Assembly (NCBI GenBank): GCA_037975125.1
Contig: CM075857.1
Location: 87,094,699-87,158,698, forward strand
Reading direction: 5' to 3'
DNA: 64,000 nt
DNA from: Latrodectus hesperus
Taxonomy: Eukaryota > Arthropoda > Arachnida > Araneae > Theridiidae
Position numbers and translations under genes: made by a program
Notes under the pieces: generated by a model
Database searches by the model: none
Told to the model about the DNA's origin: nothing
The model's input: only the letters and a program-made list of their open reading frames with translations
Part shown: one piece after another, positions 55,554 to 64,000 of the stretch
How the letters are laid out: each line of letters begins with the position of its first letter
How positions within the stretch are numbered: position 1 is the stretch's first letter

Positions 55554-56040
55554 TCATGAAGGATTAATAACAGCAGCAAGAAGTGTTGTTGTTGTCGTGT
55601 GACAAGTGAAAAAAAGAAAAAAAAGGTAAAAAAAAAAAAAAGTCATGGGACCAAAGGCATGGAGCATTGCCCTGGCTACATCTTCAGCTTTTTCCGTATA
55701 AAAGGAGTCATGGCAGCAGTTTGAGTCTATGAAGAGTGTCGAGGCTGCAGAGATGCAGTTGAAGAGATGCCTTGGATCCAGCGGAACTTCTGTGCAGTGC
55801 CTGCATTCTGCGCAGGTTCTAGATCCGTCGGGCATGATTTTCATACCCGTTATGTGCCCAGTCCGCATTCTGCTGATGATAGAGGTGATACTACTGTCAG
55901 GATTAAGCTCCGGTAGGCACCATTTTTTTTCGTAGTCCCCTGCAGAGCTGATGCATTTCAACAGCGTCTGCATCTAAGCAAGTGGTAGTCGTGAGAGGGG
56001 GATTGATATTCCTAACCTCCTTGGCGAGGAAAACAACAAC
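55554..56040 (-). pseudogene. 3' fragment of a non-LTR retrotransposon (C-terminal zinc region)
   Basis: The minus-strand frame from 55973 reads KWCLPELNPDSSITSIISRM, RTGHITGMKIMPDGSRTC and then AECRHCTEVPLDPRHLFNC. The last part is a Cys/His cluster (C-x2-C-x2-C...H...C) typical of the region after RNase H in RNase H-bearing non-LTR polyproteins. Upstream, to about 56040, a relic of the LAKEV-type RNase H end can be read in another frame. The frame then runs into low-complexity T and ACA repeats (55590-55650), likely 3' UTR read-through. Endonuclease, RT and most of RNase H are missing (5' truncation). It lies head-to-head with element A. Confidence 0.75.
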
Positions 56041-56371
56041 TAATTCATTTTATGAGAACTAAAAAAGAGAGATATGTAAGAATACTGATTACTTATCTGT
56101 TTTGTGAATATAGTCTGAATTAAAGAACACCGATGTAATTTGCTCTCATGAATTCATACGTCCAATACTTGCCATTTTAATATACAGACTTTTCCATCAT
56201 TATGTAGTCTACCTATTATCTTTATGTTTACGAATGTCTGAGAAACTACAGTGAAAAGCTATGAATAATAATCATCCGAATGTGAATAAATATCACTTCA
56301 TTATCGGCAGTATTTTAACACATTCAAGCACTTGTATTATATAAATCCTTATCTCATATATTGTTTGACAA

Positions 56372-56448
56372 TATTAAAAACAACATTTCTATATTGAAAT
56401 TAGTTATTAATAATAAATAATATCAATATAGGAACGTTGTTTTTAATT
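56372..56448. repeat. imperfect inverted repeat, about 26-bp arms
   Basis: ATTAAAAACAACATTTCTAT (from 56373) pairs with the reverse complement of TCAATATAGGAACGTTGTTT (from 56423) with about three mismatches. It lies just upstream of the perfect hairpin at 56462. Confidence 0.7.
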
Positions 56449-56461
56449 CCTAAATTCCTAT

Positions 56462-56509
56462 ACGAGGAGGCCTGCTACGTTAAGGGTATAATGTAGCAGG
56501 CCTCCTCGT
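56462..56509. repeat. GC-rich perfect 17-bp hairpin upstream of element A
   Basis: ACGAGGAGGCCTGCTAC (56462-56478) and its exact reverse complement (56493-56509) flank a 14-base loop whose ends can extend the stem by a few weaker pairs. The high G+C is unusual in this window. It is 70 bases upstream of the first codon of element A and may be part of its 5' UTR or mark its insertion edge. Confidence 0.9.
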
Positions 56510-56579
56510 GGTGCACCCTGGTTAACACTAAATCTGCTACAGCTTTCGCCGAGTTTTCCAATAATGGCTGATTTGTGCA

Positions 56580-57176
56580 ATGAAAAAAAACCGCCCTTCT
56601 AAGGATCTGTTAACTATACTGCAGTGGAACGCTGGTGGACTTTCACAAAAAAAAAGAACTCAATTTCTGAATGTTTTTGTGTTTCATGATATTGATGTTT
56701 TTACCATTCTTGAGGCTAATTTGACTGCCGAGACCCTGAAGCACCATCATTTTGGGTCTTACAATCTTCATATTCTTCCCAAATTCAGACAAGTTGCTAT
56801 CGGCATTCTGATCGGTATTCGTCAATGCCTAACTTCCTCTTTTAGAGTTGTCACTGATCTAACTTCGTACAATGGTGCGGAGATACCCCGACTTTATCTG
56901 TGGAAAAAGGGTAACCATTTTAAGTTCTTTGCCTTTTATAGCCCCCCCCCTCCTTCTGGCAACGGCAAGCTTGATTTCGGCTTCGTGCCATGTGATAACA
57001 AAACTATCCTATGTGGTGACTTCAACGCACATAGCAAGCGTTGGAACTATTGTGATACTAATAAGGATGTCCTGGTCGTAGAGGATCTTTTAAATTCAAA
57101 TAATTTTAAACTTTTATTTATAGAGATTTTGATGTTCCAGCTTATTTACACTATACTAGGACCGGTACCTATCTAG
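56580..57176 (+). CDS. element A endonuclease domain fragment
   Basis: The open frame from ATG 56580 encodes about 198 residues. Endonuclease motifs are ILQWNAGGLSQKK (residues about 12-24, catalytic Asn), TILEANLTAET (about 40, catalytic Glu), AFYSPPPPSG (about 118) and ILCGDFNAHSKRWN (about 140, catalytic Asp and Asn). The frame breaks after residue about 185. The final SDH motif is in the next frame at 57239-57255, where EDQDIVSL shows Gln in place of the catalytic His. In working copies this enzyme nicks target DNA to prime reverse transcription. Confidence 0.85.
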   Translation: MKKNRPSKDLLTILQWNAGGLSQKKRTQFLNVFVFHDIDVFTILEANLTAETLKHHHFGSYNLHILPKFRQVAIGILIGIRQCLTSSFRVVTDLTSYNGAEIPRLYLWKKGNHFKFFAFYSPPPPSGNGKLDFGFVPCDNKTILCGDFNAHSKRWNYCDTNKDVLVVEDLLNSNNFKLLFIEILMFQLIYTILGPVPI

Positions 57177-57924
57177 AATTGACCCTGATTTCCCCTGATA
57201 TTGCTGATGAAGCTTTTCGAGAAATTCTATATGACCCAGAGGATCAGGACATCGTATCATTATCACTAGAATTATTATTCCTACGCAAACTTTGACTGCA
57301 AAAAAATCTAGAGATACTAAAGTCAGATGGAATTTCAAAAAGGCTAATTGCAGAGCTTTTGCTCGCGACCTTGAAGATGCTTTTAAATCTCCGAATGACT
57401 TTTTAATTCCAATAGAAAGCATTGATAATGCATTCTTCAGATTTCAAATTCAGCACAGGAAATTATTCTTTCCTGTGCTAAAAAATCTATTCCTAGGGGA
57501 CGTCAGTTTAAATTTAAACCTTTTTGGAATGAAAGATTAGAGTCTCTGAAGAGATTTTCTACATGGGCCGGTAAAGCCACAGAACAAACTGGGAACCCCG
57601 CGGATGTTCAAAACTGGAGAAGAACTGTTGCTGTTCTCTGGAGAGAGATTTTGATTGCGAAACGAAAGTGTTTTAACGAATTCATTGAAAAAATTGACTA
57701 TAGAAAAGATAGTAACAAGATTTATAAATATGTAAATAATCCTAAGAATAAAACAAATGCGTTTTCTGAAGAACCTATGAAGGTTGGGGGAAGACTTTTA
57801 ACTGACGATAGAGATATCTAATGCTTTTAATTGTTTCTACACAAAAAGACAAAGACTGAGGACTGACCTTAAGAAAAGACAAAGAATTATGAGAAGGAAT
57901 ATTTAAAGATCTGGCCCTGGCCTT

Positions 57925-59007
57925 ATGCCTTCCAATTTCAGTACAAATATTTTCCATAAGAGCTTAGACATGTTGGAACTTAACGAGGTTATCAGACAAA
58001 TTAAGACTAATAAGAGTCCTGGGCCCAATAACTTCTATCCTGAACTGCTCCATCATCTTAATGACAATGCTCTTGCTGCTTTACTGTTATTGCTTAATCG
58101 TAGCTGGACCCTTGGTGCTGTTCCTGTGATTTGGAAAAAAGCCATTGTCATTCCTAATTGTAAAAGAGACAAACACGCAAATGATTTGAATAGTTATAGA
58201 CCTATTTCTCTAACAAGCATTCTATCGAAGGTCATAGAAAGAATGATAGTTCCTCGTTTAAATTGGTACATTGAATCAAACAATTTGCTTTCTCCGGCCC
58301 AGGCAGGCTTCAGAAGATTCCACTCTACCAACCAACAGGTTACCTTTGTCAGCCAATCCATTAAGGATTCATTTGATCGTCGTCATTCCGTTTTTCGTGC
58401 ACTTTGAGGCTGCTTTCGATAGGGTTTGAAGACTGCGAACTGTTAAAAAGCTACAGAATATCGGAATATGTGGTAGAATGCTCATGTATATTAAAGATTT
58501 CCTGGCTCAGCGGTTTTGTGCTAACCGTTTTGGAAATTGTCTCTCGTGTTTTAAACAGAGCGAAACTGGACTTCCTCAGGGAACCGTACTGAGCCCTATA
58601 CTTGTTTAATATTTTTATAAATGATGTCATTGAAACTTCTGATGGCTTGACTAAGGTTGCTTTGTTTGCAGATGACTTAGTAATTTGGAGCTCCTCCTCT
58701 AAGGTTGAACAATTCAAACTTAATTTAGTCTTAAATTCAGCTCATGGGAGACTTGGACGATTGTGTTTTCAAAACAACATGTTTGTTAATACCGATAAGA
58801 CTTTTCGCCAATATTTCACGCTCAATCACCAACAATTTATCCCTGATTTGTCTTATCAAAAAAAGCCTTCTACTTAAGGACGATGTCTCGTATTTCGGAT
58901 GTGTTATTGACAAGAGACTATCATGGCAAAAACATGTTGAGCATGTAATCCAAAAAGCCGTAAAAAGGCTCCCGATTCTTGAGAAGAGGCTTGCTGGTGT
59001 AAAATGA
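57925..59007 (+). pseudogene. element A reverse transcriptase domain
   Basis: The fingers region KTNKSPGPNNFYPELL (about 58004-58055) and NSYRPISLTSILSKVIERM (about 58189-58245) are followed by QAGFRRFHSTNQQ. Motif A reads VHFEAAFDRV at about 58400-58430. The first, catalytic Asp is His, and the next codon is TGA where Trp is usual. After a frame change come TGLPQGTVLSPILFNIFIND (about 58565-58625) and the active-site box ALFADDLVIW (about 58658-58688). Thumb remnant SYFGCVIDKRLSWQKHVEHV is at about 58890-58945. Frameshifts plus the Asp to His change rule out activity. Confidence 0.88.
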
Positions 59008-59400
59008 GGTTGTGGTAGAGATACTCTAAATTTAACTTATAAAATGTATATCCAACCAGTTTTAAGCTATTGTATCGAGGTGCTTGTCTCCGCTTCTGCT
59101 AAAGTGATAAAGCTTTTGAACACCTTTCAAAATCAAGCCTTGATAATTATTAATGGGGGAGTTAAAAGTTAAAACTACCCCAGTGCTGGCCTTATAATTT
59201 TTCACCAATACTGAGCCTATGATTAATGTAATTCAAAGGAGGGCCACTATTTTATATAATAAACTAATTAGACTTCCAAACGATGCTTTTTGGCGCGATT
59301 ATGATTTTAATTTAAATCGTAGCTTGAAGACTCAAGAGGTTTTATTCAATGTGCCCGTGCTATTGAAAGCTATCATATTATTAATGATTTTCCAGATGAA

Positions 59401-59940
59401 TTGCTCAACCTTCCTTGCCCCTTACATTACATGAATCTTGATGTAATATTGGATCTTACTCAAAAAATTAGAAAGTTGGATCTCGCTCCCGAAATTATTC
59501 GGGCGATAGCTCTAGAGACTATCCATAACCGTTATCCACCTATTAAATGGCTACACGTTTACACGGATGGTTCACTTTCTGATTTTTCTCAAGGCGCCGG
59601 TGCTGGCATCTTTAGTGAACTTTTCTGTTTTCGTCTTCCGGTTGGTACTTTCTCGACTCACTTTGATGGTGAGGTGGAAGCTATGCTCATTGCACTTGAA
59701 CAACTCTCCACACGACAAAACTCCTTTGAAAAAGCCGTAATCCTTTCAGACTCTATTTCTGTGCTTCAAGCTCTTTTTACTAATAAAGAGGTCAAGAATC
59801 AAAAAGTCCTAAATTGCAGGAATTTGCTTGAGAGATTGCTTGAGCCCTAATAAAGTGTCCTTCCAGTGTATTCCCTCCCACTGTGGCATTGAAGGAAACG
59901 AGAGAGTTGATCTCCTTGCCAAGAAGGCGACCTTAATTCT
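59401..59940 (+). pseudogene. element A RNase H domain
   Basis: VYTDGSLSDFSQGAGAGIF (first Asp, about 59560-59610), FDGEVEAMLIALEQLS (Glu, about 59665-59710), AVILSDSISVLQALF (second Asp, about 59738-59780). After a frame change near 59830-59860 comes CIPSHCGIEGNERVDLLAKK (last Asp, about 59866-59925). All four catalytic acids are legible, but the frame is split. Confidence 0.85.
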
Positions 59941-60766
59941 GCAGAAACCCCTTGTGAAACTGAGATTCCATTCATCTAAACTTGAAATTTCTAGAATCTC
60001 TAGGCGCTTTCGCCGTGATACTGCCTTACACCTTTCGAATGGCAAGCCTTGGACTGTACTCTTCTCTGTTCCACACACTATTCCTGGCTTCCCACGAGCG
60101 ACTGCAGTTGCTATATTTAGAATGCTGACTGGTCACGACTGTTTCCATGCCCATCTCTTCCGTTTTAACATTGTGGACTCCCCTACTTGTTCTCTTTGTA
60201 TGTCTGGACATGTTATGACTGTTTCACATTTGGACGAGTGCTCTGCACTATCTGATTTTTTCTTGTCGTGTTGCAAGATATTGGAGAGCCCGTTGTCTAA
60301 TGGCCTTATTACAATCAATCGTAACAAGGACCAAAACCTCTACTCAGCATTATTAAGCTTAGACATCTCTCAGGCCTTCGATTCCCTGTGGTGGCCGGGA
60401 TTAAAGAAAACACTTACAACCCTTCAAGCCCCAGCCAATATTGTCAAAATACTTATCAGCTTCTTAAGTGACCGTGAATTTTACACGTCTTATGACGGAG
60501 GCCAAGTGTTCTGTAAACAGTCAAGAGGATGTCCCCAAGGTTCTGTAAGTGGACCTCTGCTGTGGAATTTATACTTTAACGCTATTCTCAATTATAATTG
60601 GCCGAATCACACTACAGTTATAGCCTTCGCAGACGACACGCTACTTATTGTTAATGGCTCAACAAAAGAAAATCTCAAACAAAACTGCAATCAGTCTCTA
60701 GATATCTTTTCCAAACTGTGTGAAAGTTTAAAATTAGAGATTTCCATCCCAAAAGCAAAGCTATGA
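59828..60766 (+). CDS. chimeric open frame: element A C-terminus fused to element B RT
   Basis: One uninterrupted frame of 312 codons. Residues 1-35 are the end of the RNase H of A (IPSHCGIEGNERVD). Residues about 60-140 are the A tail with SPTCSLCMSGHVMTVSHLDE, a Cys/His cluster. At about 60255-60345 the frame leaves A: the A consensus-like YWRARCLMAL is in another frame. The frame then enters B with NLYSALLSLDISQAFDSLWW (RT motif A), RGCPQGSVSGPLLWNLYFN (motif B) and IAFADDTLLIV (motif C). It ends in TGA at 60764-60766. The fusion is best explained by B abutting the 3' part of A. It lacks the RT fingers and a start context, so function is unlikely. Confidence 0.8.
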   Translation: MRDCLSPNKVSFQCIPSHCGIEGNERVDLLAKKATLILQKPLVKLRFHSSKLEISRISRRFRRDTALHLSNGKPWTVLFSVPHTIPGFPRATAVAIFRMLTGHDCFHAHLFRFNIVDSPTCSLCMSGHVMTVSHLDECSALSDFFLSCCKILESPLSNGLITINRNKDQNLYSALLSLDISQAFDSLWWPGLKKTLTTLQAPANIVKILISFLSDREFYTSYDGGQVFCKQSRGCPQGSVSGPLLWNLYFNAILNYNWPNHTTVIAFADDTLLIVNGSTKENLKQNCNQSLDIFSKLCESLKLEISIPKAKL

Positions 60767-62273
60767 TAATTGGAAAACATGATAAATCCTTAAGATCCAA
60801 TCCAAAATTAACCCTACTAGGTAAAAGCCTAAAGCATACAAAAGTATTGCCTTATCTAGGAGTCCAAATAGATAAGAATCTAAATTTCCTCGCTCATATC
60901 ACATCACTTAAGCCAAAAGTTCTCCCCATCGCACAAAACTTACGCTCAATGATTGGTTATAATTGGGGACTAAAGAGTAAATTTCTAAAAATAATATATA
61001 GCACCGTAATAGAAAAAATAATTTCATATGGTTCTTTAGCATGGCCTTTGCCCTTAACCTCAAGGAAAAAGCCCAACTCTCATCACTGCAAAGGCACTTT
61101 ACCATACTAATAACTAGGACATTCAAAACAACATCAACAGCTGCCGCAAACGTCTTGGCCGGTCTTCCACCCCTGCACCTAACATTAAAAGCAACTACAG
61201 TTAAGACAAAAGTCCTACAATTGTGCCAAGATGCAACTCTTGAAGACAACACTGTCCTGCTCTTCTCTAACTATGAATATCCGTACAATAAAGATGAATT
61301 ACATCCGATTATCAGAAGCCATCAAACTGAAATTTTCAATCTGCCATAAGCATCATCTAATCCAGTTATGATAACAACACGATTTATTATTTATACTGAC
61401 GGGTCTCATTTAGATAATCAAACAGGAGCAGCATTTGTAGTTTTTGAAAACTCCAATCTACTGCATCAACATCTCATAAAACTACACAAGTATAATTCAG
61501 TCTTCCAGGCAGAAGCCCTAGCAATAAAAGAATCACTGCTTTATTCGATCCAGCATAAACTACAAAGTGTCACAATTTGGACAGACAGTTTATCTTCCCT
61601 AATGGCTTTAAATAACCCGTTACACAAATCCCCAATAATAAGATCCGTTCAAAATTTACTTTTTCACAACCAGAATATGAACATCCAACTAAGTTGATTA
61701 AGAGCACATACTGGAATCACGGGGAATGAGGCAGCTGATCAAGCGGCAAAACAGGCAGCAACCCATCCAACTCTTCCGTTGACACCTTTAAAGTGGTTCA
61801 GAGCCAGTCTGAAATCAAAAATTAAAAATTACATAGAGCAAAGCTGGCAATCTCTATGGAACAACTCGCCGAATGGTCACCATACAAGAAGACTAATACC
61901 AAAAGTTTCATCAGATGTGCTCTATTCCAATCCTTATTTAAATTGTATCTTAACAAACCATGTGCCCTGCCCCAGCTACTTCCACAGAATTAACAAATCC
62001 AGATCTCCATCTTGCATCTGTGGCCAAATTGGTACACTACTGCATTATATCACAGAATGTCCTCAAACCAAAGATCTACATATCAAAAAATCATCTATTC
62101 AAACCAACTACCAGTTCCTAAAATTCTGCACAACGAACAAGTTCAGAACAAAAAATTTAATACAAATAATTACTTTCCTTCATGAAAAAGGACTCCAAAT
62201 GTGTAAAGACCTGGCTGCTCACCAACAGGAATCTTATAACTCAGAAGCAGAGTCAACAGATTTTGAAAATTAA
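60310..62273 (+). pseudogene. non-LTR retrotransposon B, 5'-truncated polyprotein (RT-RNase H-zinc)
   Basis: Begins inside the RT (no endonuclease or fingers) and continues through thumb, RNase H and Cys/His tail. RT motifs A, B and C are intact (60360-60650). A frame change at 60763 leads into VLPYLGVQIDKNLNFLAHI (60848-60905), another near 61050 into KTTSTAAANVLAGLPPLHL (61126-61183), and a third before the RNase H. A is organised in the same way but the sequences clearly differ, so these are two families. Changes are few, so B appears younger than most elements here. Confidence 0.9.
61368..62273 (+). pseudogene. element B RNase H and C-terminal zinc region, one in-frame stop
   Basis: One frame broken only by TGA at 61696-61698. 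RNase H: IIYTDGSHLDNQTGAAF (first Asp), VFQAEALAIKESLL (Glu), VTIWTDSLSSLMAL (Asp), and after the stop LRAHTGITGNEAADQAAKQA (last Asp). In relatives the residue at the stop is usually Trp (W-[IV]-x-[AS]-H), so TGG to TGA is the likely change. The tail has SPSCICGQIGTLLHYITECP (C-x-C...H...C) at about 62008-62065 and stops at 62271-62273. Confidence 0.88.
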
Positions 62274-62870
62274 CTAAATTTTTCAATTCAAGCAACAAAC
62301 AAACTAATCACCAGTTTTTCAATTTCCAAAATTACTAGTACTTTGTACTTATCTAAATTTCAAGACATGTAAAGAACTAATTACATTTTATTCCTATAAA
62401 CTTCTAAATTTCATTAACTATAATCAATTTCTGTTCGTAAATTATGTAAATATTTCAGCCATCCTTACTTAAATTTATTTAGATCCTGTTGACATTTATT
62501 TTTCTGTTTCACTTGATCCTATCTTTTTAATTCTGTTATTTCAAATTTGTATTCCGAACTGTGATACAGTGGTCTACTGCGTAGATCACTGTAGGCTTGA
62601 AAGCCCCACCGTTGTAAAGCATTCGTCTCTCAAACAATGTGTCGAGCGTTCTGGAGAACCTCTTAAGGCTCAAACTTCCAGATTACATTTCCCAGCGGGC
62701 ACCTGGCTCTCCGTGCAGGGTGTCCGACATTCTAGACTGAAGTAGAGGCACAACCTGATAGCCAATAGGAATAGAACAGGGCCTATTCTTCTTCGTTGTC
62801 TGTCTGTCTGTCTAATGGCCTAAGAGCCAAAAGACATGCATTTGTAAACAAAATAATAATGATGCAACTG
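62274..62870 (+). other. 3' untranslated region of element B
   Basis: Non-coding, less AT-rich than the flanks from about 62560 to 62820. It contains a short TCTG repeat (62799-62815) and ends near ATAATAATGATGCAACTGAT before ordinary TA-rich DNA. The TAA-like tail resembles I-type element ends, but the exact 3' end and target duplication were not found. Confidence 0.55.
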
Positions 62871-63263
62871 ATAATAATATATTTTATACATATATTTTAT
62901 ATATATATTATATACATATACGTATAATTTAATGTGAATTTCGTCACAAATTATAGGGTCACACTGAGAGGGTTAATTAATTTGATTAAGTTCTACTGTT
63001 TAAAGCAGGCTTATTCTCTTCAAATATTCAAGATAATGATGCAAAATGCACTTCTTAAGAAATTAAATGTGACCTCATAGCGATATAATTTATATAAATT
63101 TATTGATTCTTTTTAATCTTTTAATTTTTGATAGTTATTTCTACTGTCAAAAATATATTTTACTTGTTTTTCATACCTGAGTAAAAAGCAAACATATAAA
63201 TTACTGTTATTGCTCATGCCAAAAATAGTGAAATTGAAAAAAATTTAATCTATAAACTTTTCC
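62871..63263. other. AT-rich stretch, nothing recognised
   Basis: Short TATATA runs at about 62880-62930. No other feature was seen. Confidence 0.45.
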
Positions 63264-63549
63264 AATGGTGGGCACTTGAGTAATGAACCCTATGCCACAA
63301 CTAGGCCAGAAACTGCTACTCATTTGTCGTTACCCTGCTGGCACCTGTGAACCACGTCAAAGAGGCGAATAGTATTACACATGCCATACTACCACAAACA
63401 CGTTTTTTGGCTGGGCAACATTCATACATCATCACAGAAGAAAGGACAGAGAAACACAGAGAAAGAAAGTAACATCCATGCCCGAATCAGGATTCGAACC
63501 CGGGACCCACAGCTCAGGAGTCAAGAACGCAAACCACTCGGTCGGCAAT
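63264..63549 (-). repeat. tRNA-derived SINE family 1, copy 2
   Basis: The minus-strand head has CCGACCGAGTGGTTTGCGTT (A-box region, about 63527-63546) and CCCGGGTTCGAATCCTGATT (B-box region, about 63485-63504). The body matches 48174-48463 in order and length, including CAGAAACTGCTACTCATTTG (63307). Both copies and the two diverged relatives at 4.3 and 27.1 kb lie on the minus strand. The B box here is close to perfect. Confidence 0.9.
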
Positions 63550-64000
63550 AAATCAATAATATAAATGAATAAAATATAATTTAATTTTGTATCAATTTAA
63601 ATTTTTTTACTTATATAATTTTGCATAAATTGTGAATATGAAAATTAATTTGGAACAATTGACATTTCCTGAGAGAATAAATATTTCCATATAGTTAGAA
63701 TTATTTCATGGGAAGGAAAAATTTTTTCTTCTTAATAGAATGTTTCTCTACACGTTCATTTTTATGTTTTTAACAAAATTTTCTCATTTGCCACTTTAAA
63801 GAGTTGCATTACATTTCCCTATTCAATGTACCAAATATACGTATTTTATCTGCAATACTCTATCAAATATGTAATAACCTACTCAACGATATTAATGGCT
63901 TTTCACTTAACACTTTTTATTTCCTTTCAAGAAGGAGATAAATCAGCTCTTGACATCTGCAATCTAATCAGTTGCTGGTTCTGAAATAGAATGATTCATT
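63550..64000. other. AT-rich stretch, nothing recognised
   Basis: No feature was seen up to the window end. Confidence 0.5.

Larger units (their letters stand above)
56580..60320 (+). pseudogene. non-LTR retrotransposon A, ORF2-type polyprotein (EN-RT-RNase H-zinc)
   Basis: The order is APE-type endonuclease (56580-57260), linker with RWNFKKANCRAFARDLEDAF (57316-57375), reverse transcriptase (57925-59000), RNase H (59550-59930) and Cys/His tail (60160-60320). This is the order of I/R1-group elements that carry RNase H; I do not assign a clade. Several frames are needed, so it is dead. No ORF1 (gag-like) is seen before it: a minus-strand fragment of another element lies 540 bp upstream, so A is probably 5' truncated. 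Its 3' UTR is absent because element B begins where A's C-terminus ends. Confidence 0.9.

Overview
The window is 64 kb of very AT-rich eukaryotic, non-coding-type DNA. No intact host gene could be recognised. There are no bacterial features: no operons, ribosome-binding sites or CRISPR. The transposon families (Tc1-like, pogo/Tigger-like, BED-finger hAT, and non-LTR retrotransposons of the endonuclease/RT/RNase H type), the tRNA-derived SINEs and the long (TA)n microsatellites point to an arthropod. An arachnid, perhaps an orb-weaving spider, is my best guess, because several transposase and RNase H C-terminal tails look like those I associate with spider genomes. That assignment is inference from memory, not a database result.

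Layout. 1-10.5 kb: AT-rich intergenic or intronic DNA with four long (TA)n arrays, one tRNA-like SINE (about 4.3-4.5 kb) and a (TA)n array enclosed by a perfect inverted repeat (5.56-5.69 kb). 10.5-16 kb: a dead Tc1-like transposase (10.6-11.7 kb), a 150-bp dispersed repeat between two (TA)n arrays, a short open frame that could be a terminal exon (12.4-12.6 kb), and an internally deleted Tigger-like element with perfect TIRs (14,921-15,748). That element keeps the transposase C-terminal tail, including a sequence fitting the PCNA-interacting (PIP) box. 16-29.5 kb: mostly featureless, with a tRNA-like pseudogene (19.7 kb), an RNase H scrap followed by two minisatellites (22.85-24.13 kb), a perfect 48-bp palindrome (24.76 kb) and a SINE (27.1 kb). 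29.5-38.2 kb: a minus-strand retrotransposon 3' fragment, a ~125-bp tandem array (32.2-32.7 kb) and a second SINE family (36.7 kb).

38.2-46 kb: a Tc1-like element with perfect 28-bp TIRs (38,246-39,767), an alternating two-type tandem array (40.5-41.15 kb), a SINE and several (TA)n/(GATA)n arrays. 46-56 kb: SINE copies, a decayed BED-hAT transposase (50.9-52.5 kb) and a minus-strand retrotransposon 3' end (55.55-56.04 kb). 56.4-62.9 kb: the densest coding-like region. Element A (endonuclease, RT, RNase H, zinc motif) is broken by frameshifts and has lost catalytic residues. It runs directly into 5'-truncated element B (RT, RNase H, zinc motif) on the same strand, making one chimeric open frame. 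63.26-63.55 kb: a second good copy of the first SINE family.

Almost everything recognisable is a selfish element or a simple or tandem repeat. The strongest observations are structural. Three TA-target DNA transposons each carry a long (TA)n array on the right side only. The Tigger derivative has kept an uninterrupted PIP-box tail. A 63-bp minisatellite shows an ordered variant gradient, several perfect palindromes are present, and two different RTs are fused in one open frame.
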